64,000 nt of DNA from contig CATOTJ020000001.1 of NCBI GenBank assembly GCA_951813525.2, forward strand, positions 1,116,001-1,180,000, written 5' to 3'. The position numbers and the translations under genes were made by a program. Positions 50,859 to 60,107 of the stretch are shown here, in pieces. Under the pieces are notes generated by a model. The model ran no database searches, was not told where the DNA came from, and saw nothing but the letters and a program-made list of their open reading frames with translations. Position 1 is the stretch's first letter, and each line of letters opens with the position of its first letter. The stretch is from Thermohalobaculum sp951813525. GTDB taxonomy: Bacteria > Pseudomonadota > Alphaproteobacteria > Rhodobacterales > Rhodobacteraceae.

Positions 50859-51803
50859 CTAGCCTAACCGCGCGGCACGGCAAGCATCTGCGGCGCCCAA
50901 ATGGGCCAGGAAAAGCTTGCGGACCCGGTCGCTGTCCACATCCAGCGCAACGTCGCTGGGGCGGCGTCCTGTGTCGGGGCTGGGCAATGTGCGGCCGATT
51001 TGCTCGCCCTCGGTCTCGACCCGGATCGGGATTTGCCGGGTCGTGAATAGACCGGCGTCGGCGCAGGCCAGGATCGCGGATGGGTCATGTAAGAAACAGC
51101 CATCCAGAATGTTTTTCTGACGATGCCATTCGAAGTAGAAACCGACGGCATCGTTCAGGAAGCCGCCGATCTGCGGGGCCTGGGCCGAGAGATCGGCGAA
51201 ATCCTGCGGCGTGCAGCGGGATTTTTCGGTCACATCCAGACCGATCAGAAGCATCGGCCAGTCGGCAGCGAAAACCTGATCTGCCGCGTGCGGGTCGTTC
51301 CAGATGTTCGCCTCGGCCCACCGGGTCACGTTACCGGGGCATTCGACGGCGCCGCCCATGATGACGACCCGGTGAACCTTTTCGGTGATTGTCGGATCAA
51401 GCCGCAGGGCGGCGGCGACATTTGTCAGGGGACCGACCGGGCAGAGCGTGATCTCGCCCGGATGGCCGTTGATCGTGTCCACGATGAATTGCGCCGCGCC
51501 GCGCGGATCAGGGGCCAGGGCGGGTTCTTCTGCCGGTACGTCGCCAAACCCTTCTGGCCCGTGGACGAAGTAGGCAGGCGGTTGCAGGGGTTGAACCAAG
51601 GGCTGCCCGGCCCCCGCGGCAACGGGGCAATCCGTGCCTGCCTGCTCGACCAGGCGCAGCGCATTGCGCGTCGCCTTTTCGACATGAACGTTCCCGAAAA
51701 CCGAGGTAAGGCCAAGCACGTCGAGATCCGGATGGGCGAAGGCCAGATGGATCGCCATAGCGTCATCAATGCCCGGGTCGGTGTCGATCAGAATCTTTGT
51801 CAT
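50859..51803 (-). CDS. Nucleoside hydrolase (inosine-uridine preferring type)
   Basis: The 314-residue enzyme hydrolyses ribonucleosides to base and ribose. The calcium-binding motif DTDPGIDDAMA gives Asp7, Asp9, Asp13 and Asp14. Other marks are VVIMGGAVECPGNVT and a late Asp in the CFLHDPSAILA segment. It is the first gene of the minus-strand nucleoside region, 25 bp before the dioxygenase gene. Confidence 0.9.
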   Translation of the reverse strand: MTKILIDTDPGIDDAMAIHLAFAHPDLDVLGLTSVFGNVHVEKATRNALRLVEQAGTDCPVAAGAGQPLVQPLQPPAYFVHGPEGFGDVPAEEPALAPDPRGAAQFIVDTINGHPGEITLCPVGPLTNVAAALRLDPTITEKVHRVVIMGGAVECPGNVTRWAEANIWNDPHAADQVFAADWPMLLIGLDVTEKSRCTPQDFADLSAQAPQIGGFLNDAVGFYFEWHRQKNILDGCFLHDPSAILACADAGLFTTRQIPIRVETEGEQIGRTLPSPDTGRRPSDVALDVDSDRVRKLFLAHLGAADACRAARLG

Positions 51804-51978
51804 TCGGTCTCCTTTGCCGGATTAGGAGCGCATCGTTCAGAAAACCGTGACAGAGAGCGCCGCTGGTCTCAAGGTTGTGTTTAGGGTCTGGTCCCTATGG
51901 TCAATACCCTCGTTTTGGTGCGTTTATGTTGGACGCCGTAATAGGGTCGTGGTTGGAAATCAAAGGATGAGGTCGAAC

Positions 51979-52815
51979 ATGTTGCGCAGAATTGCTGGTT
52001 CATTCGTTGTCTTGGTCGTGCTGGCGTTGTCTGCACCTGCGGCCCGGGCCGACATTGACGCGAAGCTGAAACAGTATTTCGAGATCGCGAAAGTCGAAGT
52101 CTTTCTGAACGGCCTGCCCGAGATTATTGCGACAGAATTGGGTAAGAGCCGCAGCGGGGACAGCTCGGATACAAGTGTAGAGGCGGTTCAAAAGATCGCC
52201 GAGAAGCATTTTTCGTCAGCAGTTTTGACGCGCGATCTTCACAAGATTTTGGTCAGAACGGCGGAGGAATCGGATATTGATCAATCGATTGCCTTTTATC
52301 AGTCCCAATTTGGCAAACGCGTTCTGGCCTATGAGATCGCAGGCGCCGATCCGGCGCTGCGCGAAACGGTCGAGGCCGAGGGTAAAGAAATCTTTGCTGA
52401 ATTGACGGAACAGGGATCGCCGCGTCTGGCGTTGTTCGACCGGTTTCACAAGGCAACCGGGCTTGATGAATGGAGCACGGCGTTCACGATGAACATGGCC
52501 TATGTTCTGTTGGCCGCGATCTATGCCGATCCCGACAATCCGAATGCACTGAGCCACGAGCAGATCCTCGCTCTGATCAACGCCAATGCCGACAAGATCA
52601 AGGCCGATGTGACGGCTTCGCAAGATGCAGAATCGGCCTATTTCTATCGCGAACTGAGCGACCGGGATTTGGAGCTTTATGTCGTCGAGATGGAAACGGA
52701 AGGTGCGCGCGAGTTGTCGCGAACGGTCCTGTCGGCGTTGCGATCGGTTCTTTTGGTGCGCTCGCGCGCGTTTGGCGAAGAATATCGCGAGCTTTTAAAG
52801 CAACGCAAAAGCTGA
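51979..52815 (+). CDS. DUF2059-type secreted protein
   Basis: The 278-residue product starts with a signal peptide (to about residue 22, cut after AARA) and is helical thereafter: KQYFEIAKVEVFLNGLPEII, SIAFYQSQFGKRVLAYEIAG. The IAFYxxxxGK pattern is typical of DUF2059 proteins, whose function is unknown. The start MLRRIAG at 51979 follows GAGG; an ATG four codons earlier is the alternative. Probably periplasmic. Confidence 0.7.
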   Translation: MLRRIAGSFVVLVVLALSAPAARADIDAKLKQYFEIAKVEVFLNGLPEIIATELGKSRSGDSSDTSVEAVQKIAEKHFSSAVLTRDLHKILVRTAEESDIDQSIAFYQSQFGKRVLAYEIAGADPALRETVEAEGKEIFAELTEQGSPRLALFDRFHKATGLDEWSTAFTMNMAYVLLAAIYADPDNPNALSHEQILALINANADKIKADVTASQDAESAYFYRELSDRDLELYVVEMETEGARELSRTVLSALRSVLLVRSRAFGEEYRELLKQRKS

Positions 52816-52817
52816 TC

Positions 52818-52837
52818 GGGGCGCCTTTCAGCGCCCC
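52818..52837. terminator. Bidirectional hairpin between convergent genes
   Basis: GGGGCGC and GCGCCCC (52818-52824, 52831-52837) flank CTTTCA right after the DUF2059 gene and before the glutathione transferase gene end. Confidence 0.6.
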
Positions 52838-52867
52838 GCGCTTGGTGATGTTCGGGTTGCGGCGGTG

Positions 52868-53473
52868 TTATGCCGGTTCGGGCGCCATATTCACGGCCTG
52901 CCAGGACGCTGTAGCATCCAAATTGCCCAGCCATCGCAGGATGTTACTGTGTGCCGCCAGCGGCATCTGACACGCATCGCGATAACAGAGGATGGCAGCG
53001 ACCGAGATATCGGCAGTGGTCATTCCATCTCCGGCCAACCAGTCACGGCCTGCAAGATGACTGTCCAGAACGCCTGCCAGCGCACCGAATTCTTCGGTTG
53101 CGGCGTCGAGATCGATGCTCTCGTTCCCGAACAGGTGGTGGGCGATGAACTTTCCGGCGACGGGATTAAGGTGATAACTTTCCCAGAACTGCCAGCGCAT
53201 GATGTCGTAACGCAGGTTCGACTTCGGCCAGAGGGCGGTGTCCTTCTCCGCCGCCAAACGGTTCACAATGGCGTTGGATTCCCAAAGCGATGCGCCGTCA
53301 TCATATTCCAGCACGGGCAGTTTGCCGTTCGGGTTCAGTGCCAGCATCTCTGGCGATTTCTGTGCCCCTGTGCGCAGATCAATCACAGATTCGGGGATGT
53401 TCAGGTCCAGCTCGCGGTTCATGACCATGCATTTTCGCGAGTTGGGTGACGGGGGGAAGATGTGGAGTTTCAT
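52868..53473 (-). CDS. Glutathione S-transferase
   Basis: The 201-residue protein has the thioredoxin-like N-domain (KLHIFPPSPNSRKCMVMNRE, then NPNGKLPVLEYDDG and WESNAIVNRLA, the glutathione-binding part). The helical C-domain carries LAGDGMTTADISVAAILC. It conjugates or reduces electrophiles with glutathione. The start is at 53473. Adjacent ABC exporters make conjugate export thinkable, but co-transcription is unproven. Confidence 0.85.
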   Translation of the reverse strand: MKLHIFPPSPNSRKCMVMNRELDLNIPESVIDLRTGAQKSPEMLALNPNGKLPVLEYDDGASLWESNAIVNRLAAEKDTALWPKSNLRYDIMRWQFWESYHLNPVAGKFIAHHLFGNESIDLDAATEEFGALAGVLDSHLAGRDWLAGDGMTTADISVAAILCYRDACQMPLAAHSNILRWLGNLDATASWQAVNMAPEPA

Positions 53474-53607
53474 TGGGACCTCATTAGTTAACCGATTGGG
53501 TTACTATATCCGGCGCTCTCGAAAATTCAACCTTTTGGTTAAGTTTAATCCACCGGAGTGGGGGCCTTGATTGAATTGCGTCGGCGCGGCGTGGGCTGAC
53601 GGCCTTC

Positions 53608-55440
53608 TTACTCGGCTGCCTGAACGCCGATCCGGCCGCCGGATTGGCGCTGCCAGAATCCGGAATACAGCCCGCCACTGGCCAGCAGCTCGGAATGGGT
53701 TCCCTGTTCGGCGATAACGCCTTCATTCAACACCACGATCCGGTCCATGTGACTGATCGTGGACAGACGGTGCGCGATGGCGATGACCGTCTTGCCTGTC
53801 ATCAGCGTTTCCAATGCGCGCTGAATCGCGGCCTCGCTTTCGCTGTCCAGCGCGGCTGTTGCCTCGTCGAGAACCAGGATCGGCGCGTCTTTGAGGATCG
53901 CGCGTGCCAGGGCGATGCGCTGACGCTGACCGCCAGACAGCTTGACGCCGCGTTCGCCCAAATGCGCCTGATACCCTTCGCGGCCCTTATAGTCGCGCAG
54001 TTCCCGAATGAACTCGTCGGCCTGGGCCTGGCGGGCGGCGGCATAGGCGGCGTCTTCGCCCGCGTCTGGGTTGCCGTAAAGAATGTTGTCCATCGCCGAG
54101 CGATTGAACATGGCCGCATCCTGGGTGACGACCGCAATCTGCCTGCGCAGCCCGTCCTGAGTCAGAGCACGGATGTCGATGCCGTCGATGGTGATGCGCC
54201 CGTCCTCGACATCGTAAAGTCGCGGCAACAGTGCCGCCATTGTCGACTTTCCGGCACCGGAATGGCCGACCAGCGCGACCCTTTCGCCTGGCGCGATCGT
54301 CAGATCTATGCCGCCGATGCCGCCGGTTTCGCGCCCATATTGAAAGACCACATTTTCGAACGCGACCCGGCCGTTCAAAGGCGGCGGGTCGGTGGCATCG
54401 GGCGAATCGGTCAGATCATGGGGCGGTGCCAGGGTTCGGATGCCGTCTTCTGTGACACCGACATTTGCAAAGATGCCCATCGCGGTGAAACTGATCCAGC
54501 CGGACATCTGCGCCAGACGGGTCGAGATGACCCCGGCCAGGGCAATGGTCCCCGGCGTTGCCTGTCCCTGTTGCCACAGCCAGAATGCCATGCCGATCAG
54601 GGCCACGGGTAGGGCGCCTGCAAGCGTCGCGAGCCAGGTCCGGAACAGCCACGTCATGCGCCCCATACGGAACGCTGCGACACGGTAGCGTTCGATCGCC
54701 GCGCGCGCCGCATCGTATTCGCGGCCCGCATGGGCGAAAAGCTTAACGGTCGTCATGTGGCCCAGGCTGTCGACCAGTTGGCCGGAGATGGCCGAGCGCC
54801 GGTCCGCGCGTTCGCGGGCCAAGCGTCTGATGCGCGGCAAGAAGAACCACACCAGACAGATATAGATGACGAACCAGACGACCATCACCATGGCCAGCCA
54901 GGTATCGGTTCCCTGCATCAGGATCAGCGCCGCGATCACGGTTGTCAGGCCAAACAAAACGGCATGAACCGCTTCCTGCAGCGCATCGGCCAGTGCAATT
55001 GCAGACTGTGTTTCTTTTTGCACCAGTCGCCCGGCAAAATCGTCCTCGTAATAGCGCACCGACTGTCCCAGCATGTGCCGGTGGATCCGGAACAGCGCCA
55101 TTGTCCAGACACTGGGCATAAAGGCACGGCTGTTCAGACCTGCCGACAGGCTCATCAATCCGGGGCGCAGGATCAGGAAAAAGCCCGCGAGCAGCGCGAT
55201 GTTGACGGCATTGTCGGCAAAGAAAGTCTCGCGATTGGCCGATGCAACAAGATCGACGGCCCAACCGACCAGCCATGCTGCCCCGGCCTCGGCAGCACCG
55301 GCCACGATCGAGATGGCAATCAGCAGCCAAAGAGCGGGGCCAATCCCTGCGAGCGCCCAACGCCCATACGCCCAAAGGGTGCGCGGCGGCGGCCCCGTAA
55401 CGGGGGCAAATGGGTCGATCAGACGCTCGAAAACTTTCAT
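53608..55440 (-). CDS. ABC exporter, MsbA-like half-transporter 1
   Basis: The 610-residue half-transporter has six N-terminal helices and one ABC domain with GHSGAGKST, LSGGQRQRIALARAIL and ILVLDEATAALD. ATG 55440 gives MKVFERLIDPFAPVTGPPPR. The pattern of a basic N-terminal segment (ERLIDPF) recurs in the other two exporters of this cluster. MsbA-type proteins move lipids, peptides or drugs; no substrate is known here. Confidence 0.88.
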   Translation of the reverse strand: MKVFERLIDPFAPVTGPPPRTLWAYGRWALAGIGPALWLLIAISIVAGAAEAGAAWLVGWAVDLVASANRETFFADNAVNIALLAGFFLILRPGLMSLSAGLNSRAFMPSVWTMALFRIHRHMLGQSVRYYEDDFAGRLVQKETQSAIALADALQEAVHAVLFGLTTVIAALILMQGTDTWLAMVMVVWFVIYICLVWFFLPRIRRLARERADRRSAISGQLVDSLGHMTTVKLFAHAGREYDAARAAIERYRVAAFRMGRMTWLFRTWLATLAGALPVALIGMAFWLWQQGQATPGTIALAGVISTRLAQMSGWISFTAMGIFANVGVTEDGIRTLAPPHDLTDSPDATDPPPLNGRVAFENVVFQYGRETGGIGGIDLTIAPGERVALVGHSGAGKSTMAALLPRLYDVEDGRITIDGIDIRALTQDGLRRQIAVVTQDAAMFNRSAMDNILYGNPDAGEDAAYAAARQAQADEFIRELRDYKGREGYQAHLGERGVKLSGGQRQRIALARAILKDAPILVLDEATAALDSESEAAIQRALETLMTGKTVIAIAHRLSTISHMDRIVVLNEGVIAEQGTHSELLASGGLYSGFWQRQSGGRIGVQAAE

Positions 55441-55599
55441 TGTTGCTTTCGCTGTGGTCGTGGTCGCTGACCGTTTGAAAGGGCCGGCTGGAAGTTGCCC
55501 CGCCCATCCGGCCAATCGCCGATGTTCTACAATCGTTCGCAGGCAACATAGCCCAATTTCGGCGGAATGCCAGCATTCGTGGAGGCGAAGGGACTGCTT

Positions 55600-57456
55600 C
55601 TATTCTCCCGCCGCTGTCGGCTCAGAAACACCGATAAACCCGCCCGATTGACGCTGCCAAAAACGCGCATAAAGTCCGTTTTGCGAAAGCAGCCCGTCGT
55701 GGTCGCCTTCTTCGACAATACGCCCGTCATCCAGCACAACGATCCGGTCCATGCGCTGTATCGTGGACAAACGGTGGGCAATCGCGATGACGGTCTTACC
55801 CTCCATAAACGAATAAAGCGCGTCTTGGATCTCGGCCTCAACTTCACTGTCCAAGGCCGAGGTCGCTTCGTCGAGTATCAGAATGGGCGCATCTTTCAGA
55901 ACGGCGCGGGCCAGCGCGACGCGCTGGCGCTGGCCACCGGACAGGCGCACGCCGCGCTCTCCGACCAGTGCGTCCATTCCGCGGTTTCCGTCCTGATCGA
56001 CAAGGTCTGGAATAAACCGGTCTGCACGGACCTTGCGGGCCGCCTGCCAGACATCATCCATCGTTGCATCAGCCCGGCCATAGCGGATGTTGTCGGCGAT
56101 CGAACGATGCAACAGCGCCGTATCCTGCGTCACCATCGCAATGTGCGACCGCACGCCATCCTGCGTCAACGTTGTCAGATCCTGACTGTCGATCAAAACA
56201 CCGCCCTGGTCAGGGTCGTAGAACCGCAGTGCCAGGTTCACCAATGTCGACTTGCCGGCGCCCGACCTCCCGACCAGACCGACGCGTTCGCCCCCCTTGA
56301 TCATCAGATCGACGCCTTCGACGCCGCCGACCTGTTTTCCGTAACGATGCGTGACCCCCTGGAACCGAATAGCACCCGTCGTCAGTTTCAAAGCACCCGC
56401 ATCATCGCGATCCTTAAGACGGAGGGGTTGGCTGATCGTCTCGATCCCTTCCTGGACCGTTCCGATATTCTGAAACAGCGACGCCAGCATCCACATGATC
56501 CAATCGACCATGCCGTTCAGACGCAAAACCAGCGCCGCCGCAGCAGCAATCGCGCCGACCGAGACATCGCCCAGCGACCACAGCCAGATCGCATAACCGA
56601 CAACGCCGCCGATCAGTACCGTGGACAGCGCCGACAGAGCGATGGTCAGCCAAGTGTAGAGGCGCAGTTCCCGGGCAAAGGTCCAGCGAAAATCCTCCAT
56701 CGCCGTCCTGGCGTATTCTTCCTCCTGCCCGGCGTGGGCGAACAGCTTGACGGTTTGGATGTTGGAGTAGCTGTCGACAATCCGGCCCGCCAAGGTCGAG
56801 CGCGCCGCCGCGACCGCCTTGCCGCGGCGGGTGATCCGGGGGACGAAGAATGAGGCAATCCCCAGGAAGGCTGCAAACCAAAGACCCATTGGCAACAGCA
56901 GGCGCAGATCGGTTTCGCCCAGAATCACCGTGGTTCCGACGATGAACGACAGAAAATACCAGAGCTCTTGCGTCACCTGATGAACAGAATCGTTAATCGC
57001 CGGGGCGAGCTGAATTTGCCGGTTCGCGATCCGTCCCGCAAAATCATCTGCAAAGAACGAGAGCGACTGGCGCAGCATCCTTCGATGCGTGCGCCATCTG
57101 ATCAGCGCACCGATCTGGGCGAAGTAGCCCTGGCTGGTCACAGCTGCATCGAGAATTTGGATGAGCGGTCGAACCAAAAACAAAAGGACGGCGATCACCA
57201 CGAATGTTGTGCCGTGCTGTTCCCAAACCTGTGCAGGTGTGCCTTGTGAGAAGAGATCGACCAAACGGCCCGCGAACCAGGCAAGGGCCGCCTCGATAAA
57301 CGCAAACAGCGCCGATAAGATCATTGTCGCGATCAGCAGACCCCGGGCCGGCCGAAGGAAACGCAGCACAAACGGGATCAGGCGCGTCGGCAGCTCTGCC
57401 CGTTCGTCGTAGGGCTGGTATGGGTCAATCAGGTTTTCGAAGAAGCGAAACAGCAT
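55600..57456 (-). CDS. ABC exporter, MsbA-like half-transporter 2
   Basis: The 618-residue paralogue has six helices and an ABC domain (GRSGAGKST, LSGGQRQRVALARAVL, ILILDEATSALD). The start MLFRFFENLIDPYQP at 57456 follows GAGAGGA. About 160 bp separates it from transporter 1. It and transporter 1 could form a heterodimer, as is common for paired half-transporters. Confidence 0.88.
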   Translation of the reverse strand: MLFRFFENLIDPYQPYDERAELPTRLIPFVLRFLRPARGLLIATMILSALFAFIEAALAWFAGRLVDLFSQGTPAQVWEQHGTTFVVIAVLLFLVRPLIQILDAAVTSQGYFAQIGALIRWRTHRRMLRQSLSFFADDFAGRIANRQIQLAPAINDSVHQVTQELWYFLSFIVGTTVILGETDLRLLLPMGLWFAAFLGIASFFVPRITRRGKAVAAARSTLAGRIVDSYSNIQTVKLFAHAGQEEEYARTAMEDFRWTFARELRLYTWLTIALSALSTVLIGGVVGYAIWLWSLGDVSVGAIAAAAALVLRLNGMVDWIMWMLASLFQNIGTVQEGIETISQPLRLKDRDDAGALKLTTGAIRFQGVTHRYGKQVGGVEGVDLMIKGGERVGLVGRSGAGKSTLVNLALRFYDPDQGGVLIDSQDLTTLTQDGVRSHIAMVTQDTALLHRSIADNIRYGRADATMDDVWQAARKVRADRFIPDLVDQDGNRGMDALVGERGVRLSGGQRQRVALARAVLKDAPILILDEATSALDSEVEAEIQDALYSFMEGKTVIAIAHRLSTIQRMDRIVVLDDGRIVEEGDHDGLLSQNGLYARFWQRQSGGFIGVSEPTAAGE

Positions 57457-57486
57457 CCAAGTCCTCTCCACCCCAGGGCACCGACC

Positions 57487-58002
57487 CTATTCCAGCCCCG
57501 GGTTCCGGCGGGCCATTTGCAGTATATCCCGGGTCACGTCATTCAGGCGCCAGGCACCGGCCTTGACGCCCTCTCGAACGAATCCCATCCGTTCATACAA
57601 TGCGATTGCCGCCGTGTTGTCGGTGACCACATCCAGTTCGACACGCGAAAACCTCAGCGCATCCGCCTGATCCAAAGCAATTTGCAGCAATCGACGGCCA
57701 AGCCCGTGCCCGCGCCAGTCCGGCAGAAGTCCCATCCCCAAGCGGCCGCAATGCCGTCGGCTGGCGGGACTGCAGTGTGCAATATCGCACCAGCCGACGA
57801 TTGTCTGCGGTGCGTCAGGATCGACGGCCACGATCGTTGGCTCGCCCGCCTGTAAAAGCCCGCGGATGAAATCAGCCATCTCCTCGACCGGATGAGCTTG
57901 AGCAGCGCCAAGCCAACGCCCCTCGCGCGCGACGGTGTCGATGGCAGAATGCAGCGCCGGTACGTCCGCCGGTCGGGCGGTTCGTATGCTTATCGTCTGC
58001 AA
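57487..58002 (-). CDS. GNAT-family N-acetyltransferase
   Basis: The 171-residue enzyme has the GNAT fold with acetyl-CoA motif A in LGMGLLPDWRGHGLGRRLLQ (R/Q-x-x-G-x-G/A). The C-terminal ELDVVTDNTAAIALYERMGF is motif B. The start is a TTG at 58002 five bases after AGGGAG; a GTG at 58029 would overlap the exporter stop. It sits between exporters 2 and 3. The acceptor is unknown. Confidence 0.83.
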   Translation of the reverse strand: MQTISIRTARPADVPALHSAIDTVAREGRWLGAAQAHPVEEMADFIRGLLQAGEPTIVAVDPDAPQTIVGWCDIAHCSPASRRHCGRLGMGLLPDWRGHGLGRRLLQIALDQADALRFSRVELDVVTDNTAAIALYERMGFVREGVKAGAWRLNDVTRDILQMARRNPGLE

Positions 58003-58012
58003 AGCGAACTCC

Positions 58013-59848
58013 CTACTCGGCGGCGACACCGATCATGCCACCCGTCTGACGGTCCCAGAACCCGGCATAAAGCCCCTTCGTGGTCAGCAGCGCCTGGTGC
58101 GTGCCTTGTTCGACCACCCGGCCCTGATCCATGACGATTATCCGGTCCATACGTCGAATGGTGGACAGGCGATGTGCGATCGCGATCACTGTCTTGCCCT
58201 CCATCACGCCGTAAAGCGTGTCCTGGATTGCCGCCTCGACTTCGCTGTCCAGTGCCGAGGTTGCCTCGTCCAGAACCAGAATGGGCGCATCTTTCAAGAT
58301 CACACGGGCCAGTGCGATCCGTTGACGTTGGCCGCCGGACAGCTTTACGCCGCGTTCGCCGACCTGGGCGTTGTAGCCTTTGCGCCCCTCTGGGTCAGTC
58401 AGATCCGCAATGAACTCGTGGGCCTCGGCCCGGCGCGCGGCCTGCTCCATCTGTTCTTCAGTCGCGTCGGGACGGCCATAAAGGATGTTGGCCCTGATCG
58501 AGCGGTGCAGCAACGAGCTGTCCTGGGTCACCATGCCGATCTGCGCGCGCAGGCTGTCCTGTGTCACGTCGGCGATGTCCTGGCCATCGATCAAAATCTG
58601 CCCGAGTTCGGCATCGCGGAACCGCATCAGAAGGTTGACGAGCGAAGACTTTCCGGCGCCGGAGCGACCGACCAGCCCGATCTTTTCGCCGCCTGCGATG
58701 TCCAGCGTAACATCGTCCAGACCACCCTGATCCTTGCCATAGTGGTGGGTCAAACCTTGGAAACGGATATTGGCGCCTTGGACGGTCAATCGCCCGGCCT
58801 GGGGTCGATCGACGACGGCGTGATCGACCGCGATGGACCGCAACCCTTCGCGGATGACACCAAAATGCTCGAACAACCGGATCGTAACCCACATGATCCA
58901 ACCGGACATGCCGTTCAATCGGATGCACAGCGCAGATGCCGCCGCGACCTCGCCTACCGTCACGACACCGTCCTGCCACAACCAAACAGCAGGACCGATG
59001 ACGCCGACAATCAGCAAGCCGTTGATGGCCGTCAGCCCCAGCGAAAGTTCGGTCATCAGCCGCAGGAACCGCTGAAACCGCAGGCGCAATCGGCGCATCG
59101 CAGACAAGACATAGGCTTCTTCGCGCCCGTCCTGAGCGAAGAGTTTCACGGATTCGATATTGGCATAAGCGTCGACGACACGGCCCGTGACCATGGACCG
59201 GGCATCGGACCATTTTTCCGATGCCTTGGCCACCCGCAGCGCGACCGAGCGGACATAAAGCACATAGATCGCCAGCCACGCCAACAGGGGCAGCGCCAGC
59301 CAAAGATTGATCTGGCCCAGAACAATCGCCGCGCCCAGAGCGTAGGTTCCCGCAAACCACAGCCCTTCAAAGGCCATATAGGTCGAATCCTCGACAGCCG
59401 GACCGGTTTGCATCACGCGGTTCGACAGGCGACCGGCAAAATCCGACTGAAAGAAGCCAATGGATTGGCCCAGCATGTGCTTGTGCGCCCGCCAGCGCAC
59501 CTGTTCCTGCATGTTCGATGCCAGGGTCTGTTCCAGGAACAGGTGATTGATGGCAATCGCGAGAGGGCGTGCAAACAGGATTAGCAATGCGACGACCAGC
59601 ACCTCGATCTGATGCGTTGCCCAGAAAGCAGCCGGACCGGCCTGGGTCATCAGGTCGACGAGACGGCCGGAATAGAAGATCAGGCCTGCTTCCATCAGCG
59701 CAACGATCAAACCGGTGCACAGCACCAGCGGTATCCAGCGACGGAAAGGCGCCAGGTGGTGACGATAGAACGCCCAGAGATTACCGGGCGGCGTGCCACT
59801 TTGCGCAGGCGCGAAAGGGTTGATCAAATTTTCGAAACGGCGAAACAT
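58013..59848 (-). CDS. ABC exporter, MsbA-like half-transporter 3
   Basis: The 611-residue third paralogue starts MFRRFENLINPFAPAQSGTP, echoing the N-termini of the other two. It has six helices and an ABC domain with GRSGAGKSS, LSGGQRQRIALARVIL and ILVLDEATSALD. An 11-codon ORF lies about 100 bp upstream on the same strand. The cluster of three suggests recent duplication. Confidence 0.88.
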   Translation of the reverse strand: MFRRFENLINPFAPAQSGTPPGNLWAFYRHHLAPFRRWIPLVLCTGLIVALMEAGLIFYSGRLVDLMTQAGPAAFWATHQIEVLVVALLILFARPLAIAINHLFLEQTLASNMQEQVRWRAHKHMLGQSIGFFQSDFAGRLSNRVMQTGPAVEDSTYMAFEGLWFAGTYALGAAIVLGQINLWLALPLLAWLAIYVLYVRSVALRVAKASEKWSDARSMVTGRVVDAYANIESVKLFAQDGREEAYVLSAMRRLRLRFQRFLRLMTELSLGLTAINGLLIVGVIGPAVWLWQDGVVTVGEVAAASALCIRLNGMSGWIMWVTIRLFEHFGVIREGLRSIAVDHAVVDRPQAGRLTVQGANIRFQGLTHHYGKDQGGLDDVTLDIAGGEKIGLVGRSGAGKSSLVNLLMRFRDAELGQILIDGQDIADVTQDSLRAQIGMVTQDSSLLHRSIRANILYGRPDATEEQMEQAARRAEAHEFIADLTDPEGRKGYNAQVGERGVKLSGGQRQRIALARVILKDAPILVLDEATSALDSEVEAAIQDTLYGVMEGKTVIAIAHRLSTIRRMDRIIVMDQGRVVEQGTHQALLTTKGLYAGFWDRQTGGMIGVAAE

Positions 59849-59946
59849 AACGGGACATCCATTTCCCAGAGAAGTGAGAGGTTCGGGCAGCCTGCGCAGA
59901 CACCGGCATTGGGTGTTTGCGGGTCAGGGGTAACGCTGGTGTCGCG

Positions 59947-59982
59947 TTAGGCCTGATACGGGCGGATTGCCGACCTCATCAT
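59947..59982 (-). CDS. Candidate 11-residue leader peptide MMRSAIRPYQA
   Basis: A strong AGGAGAC site (59987-59993) lies before ATG 59982. The 12-codon frame ends in TAA at 59947. Directly after the stop, AACGC and GCGTT can form a hairpin. The exporter ATG is about 100 bases further. A regulatory leader is inferred from the ribosome site and hairpin; a chance frame is possible. Confidence 0.35.
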   Translation of the reverse strand: MMRSAIRPYQA

Positions 59983-60107
59983 GGATGTCTCCTGTTTAGG
60001 TGCGATGCCATTACCCGAAATATACCTGTGGCGTCGAGCCACGTTGGTCCCCTCACACCGATGTCCGACATATATGGATGCAGGAAAGCAACAGCCGGAC
60101 GCCCCAG

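Noticed and set aside
57935..59584. Open frame of 549 codons on the plus strand
   Set aside because: It is antisense to the third ABC exporter and has no recognisable domain.
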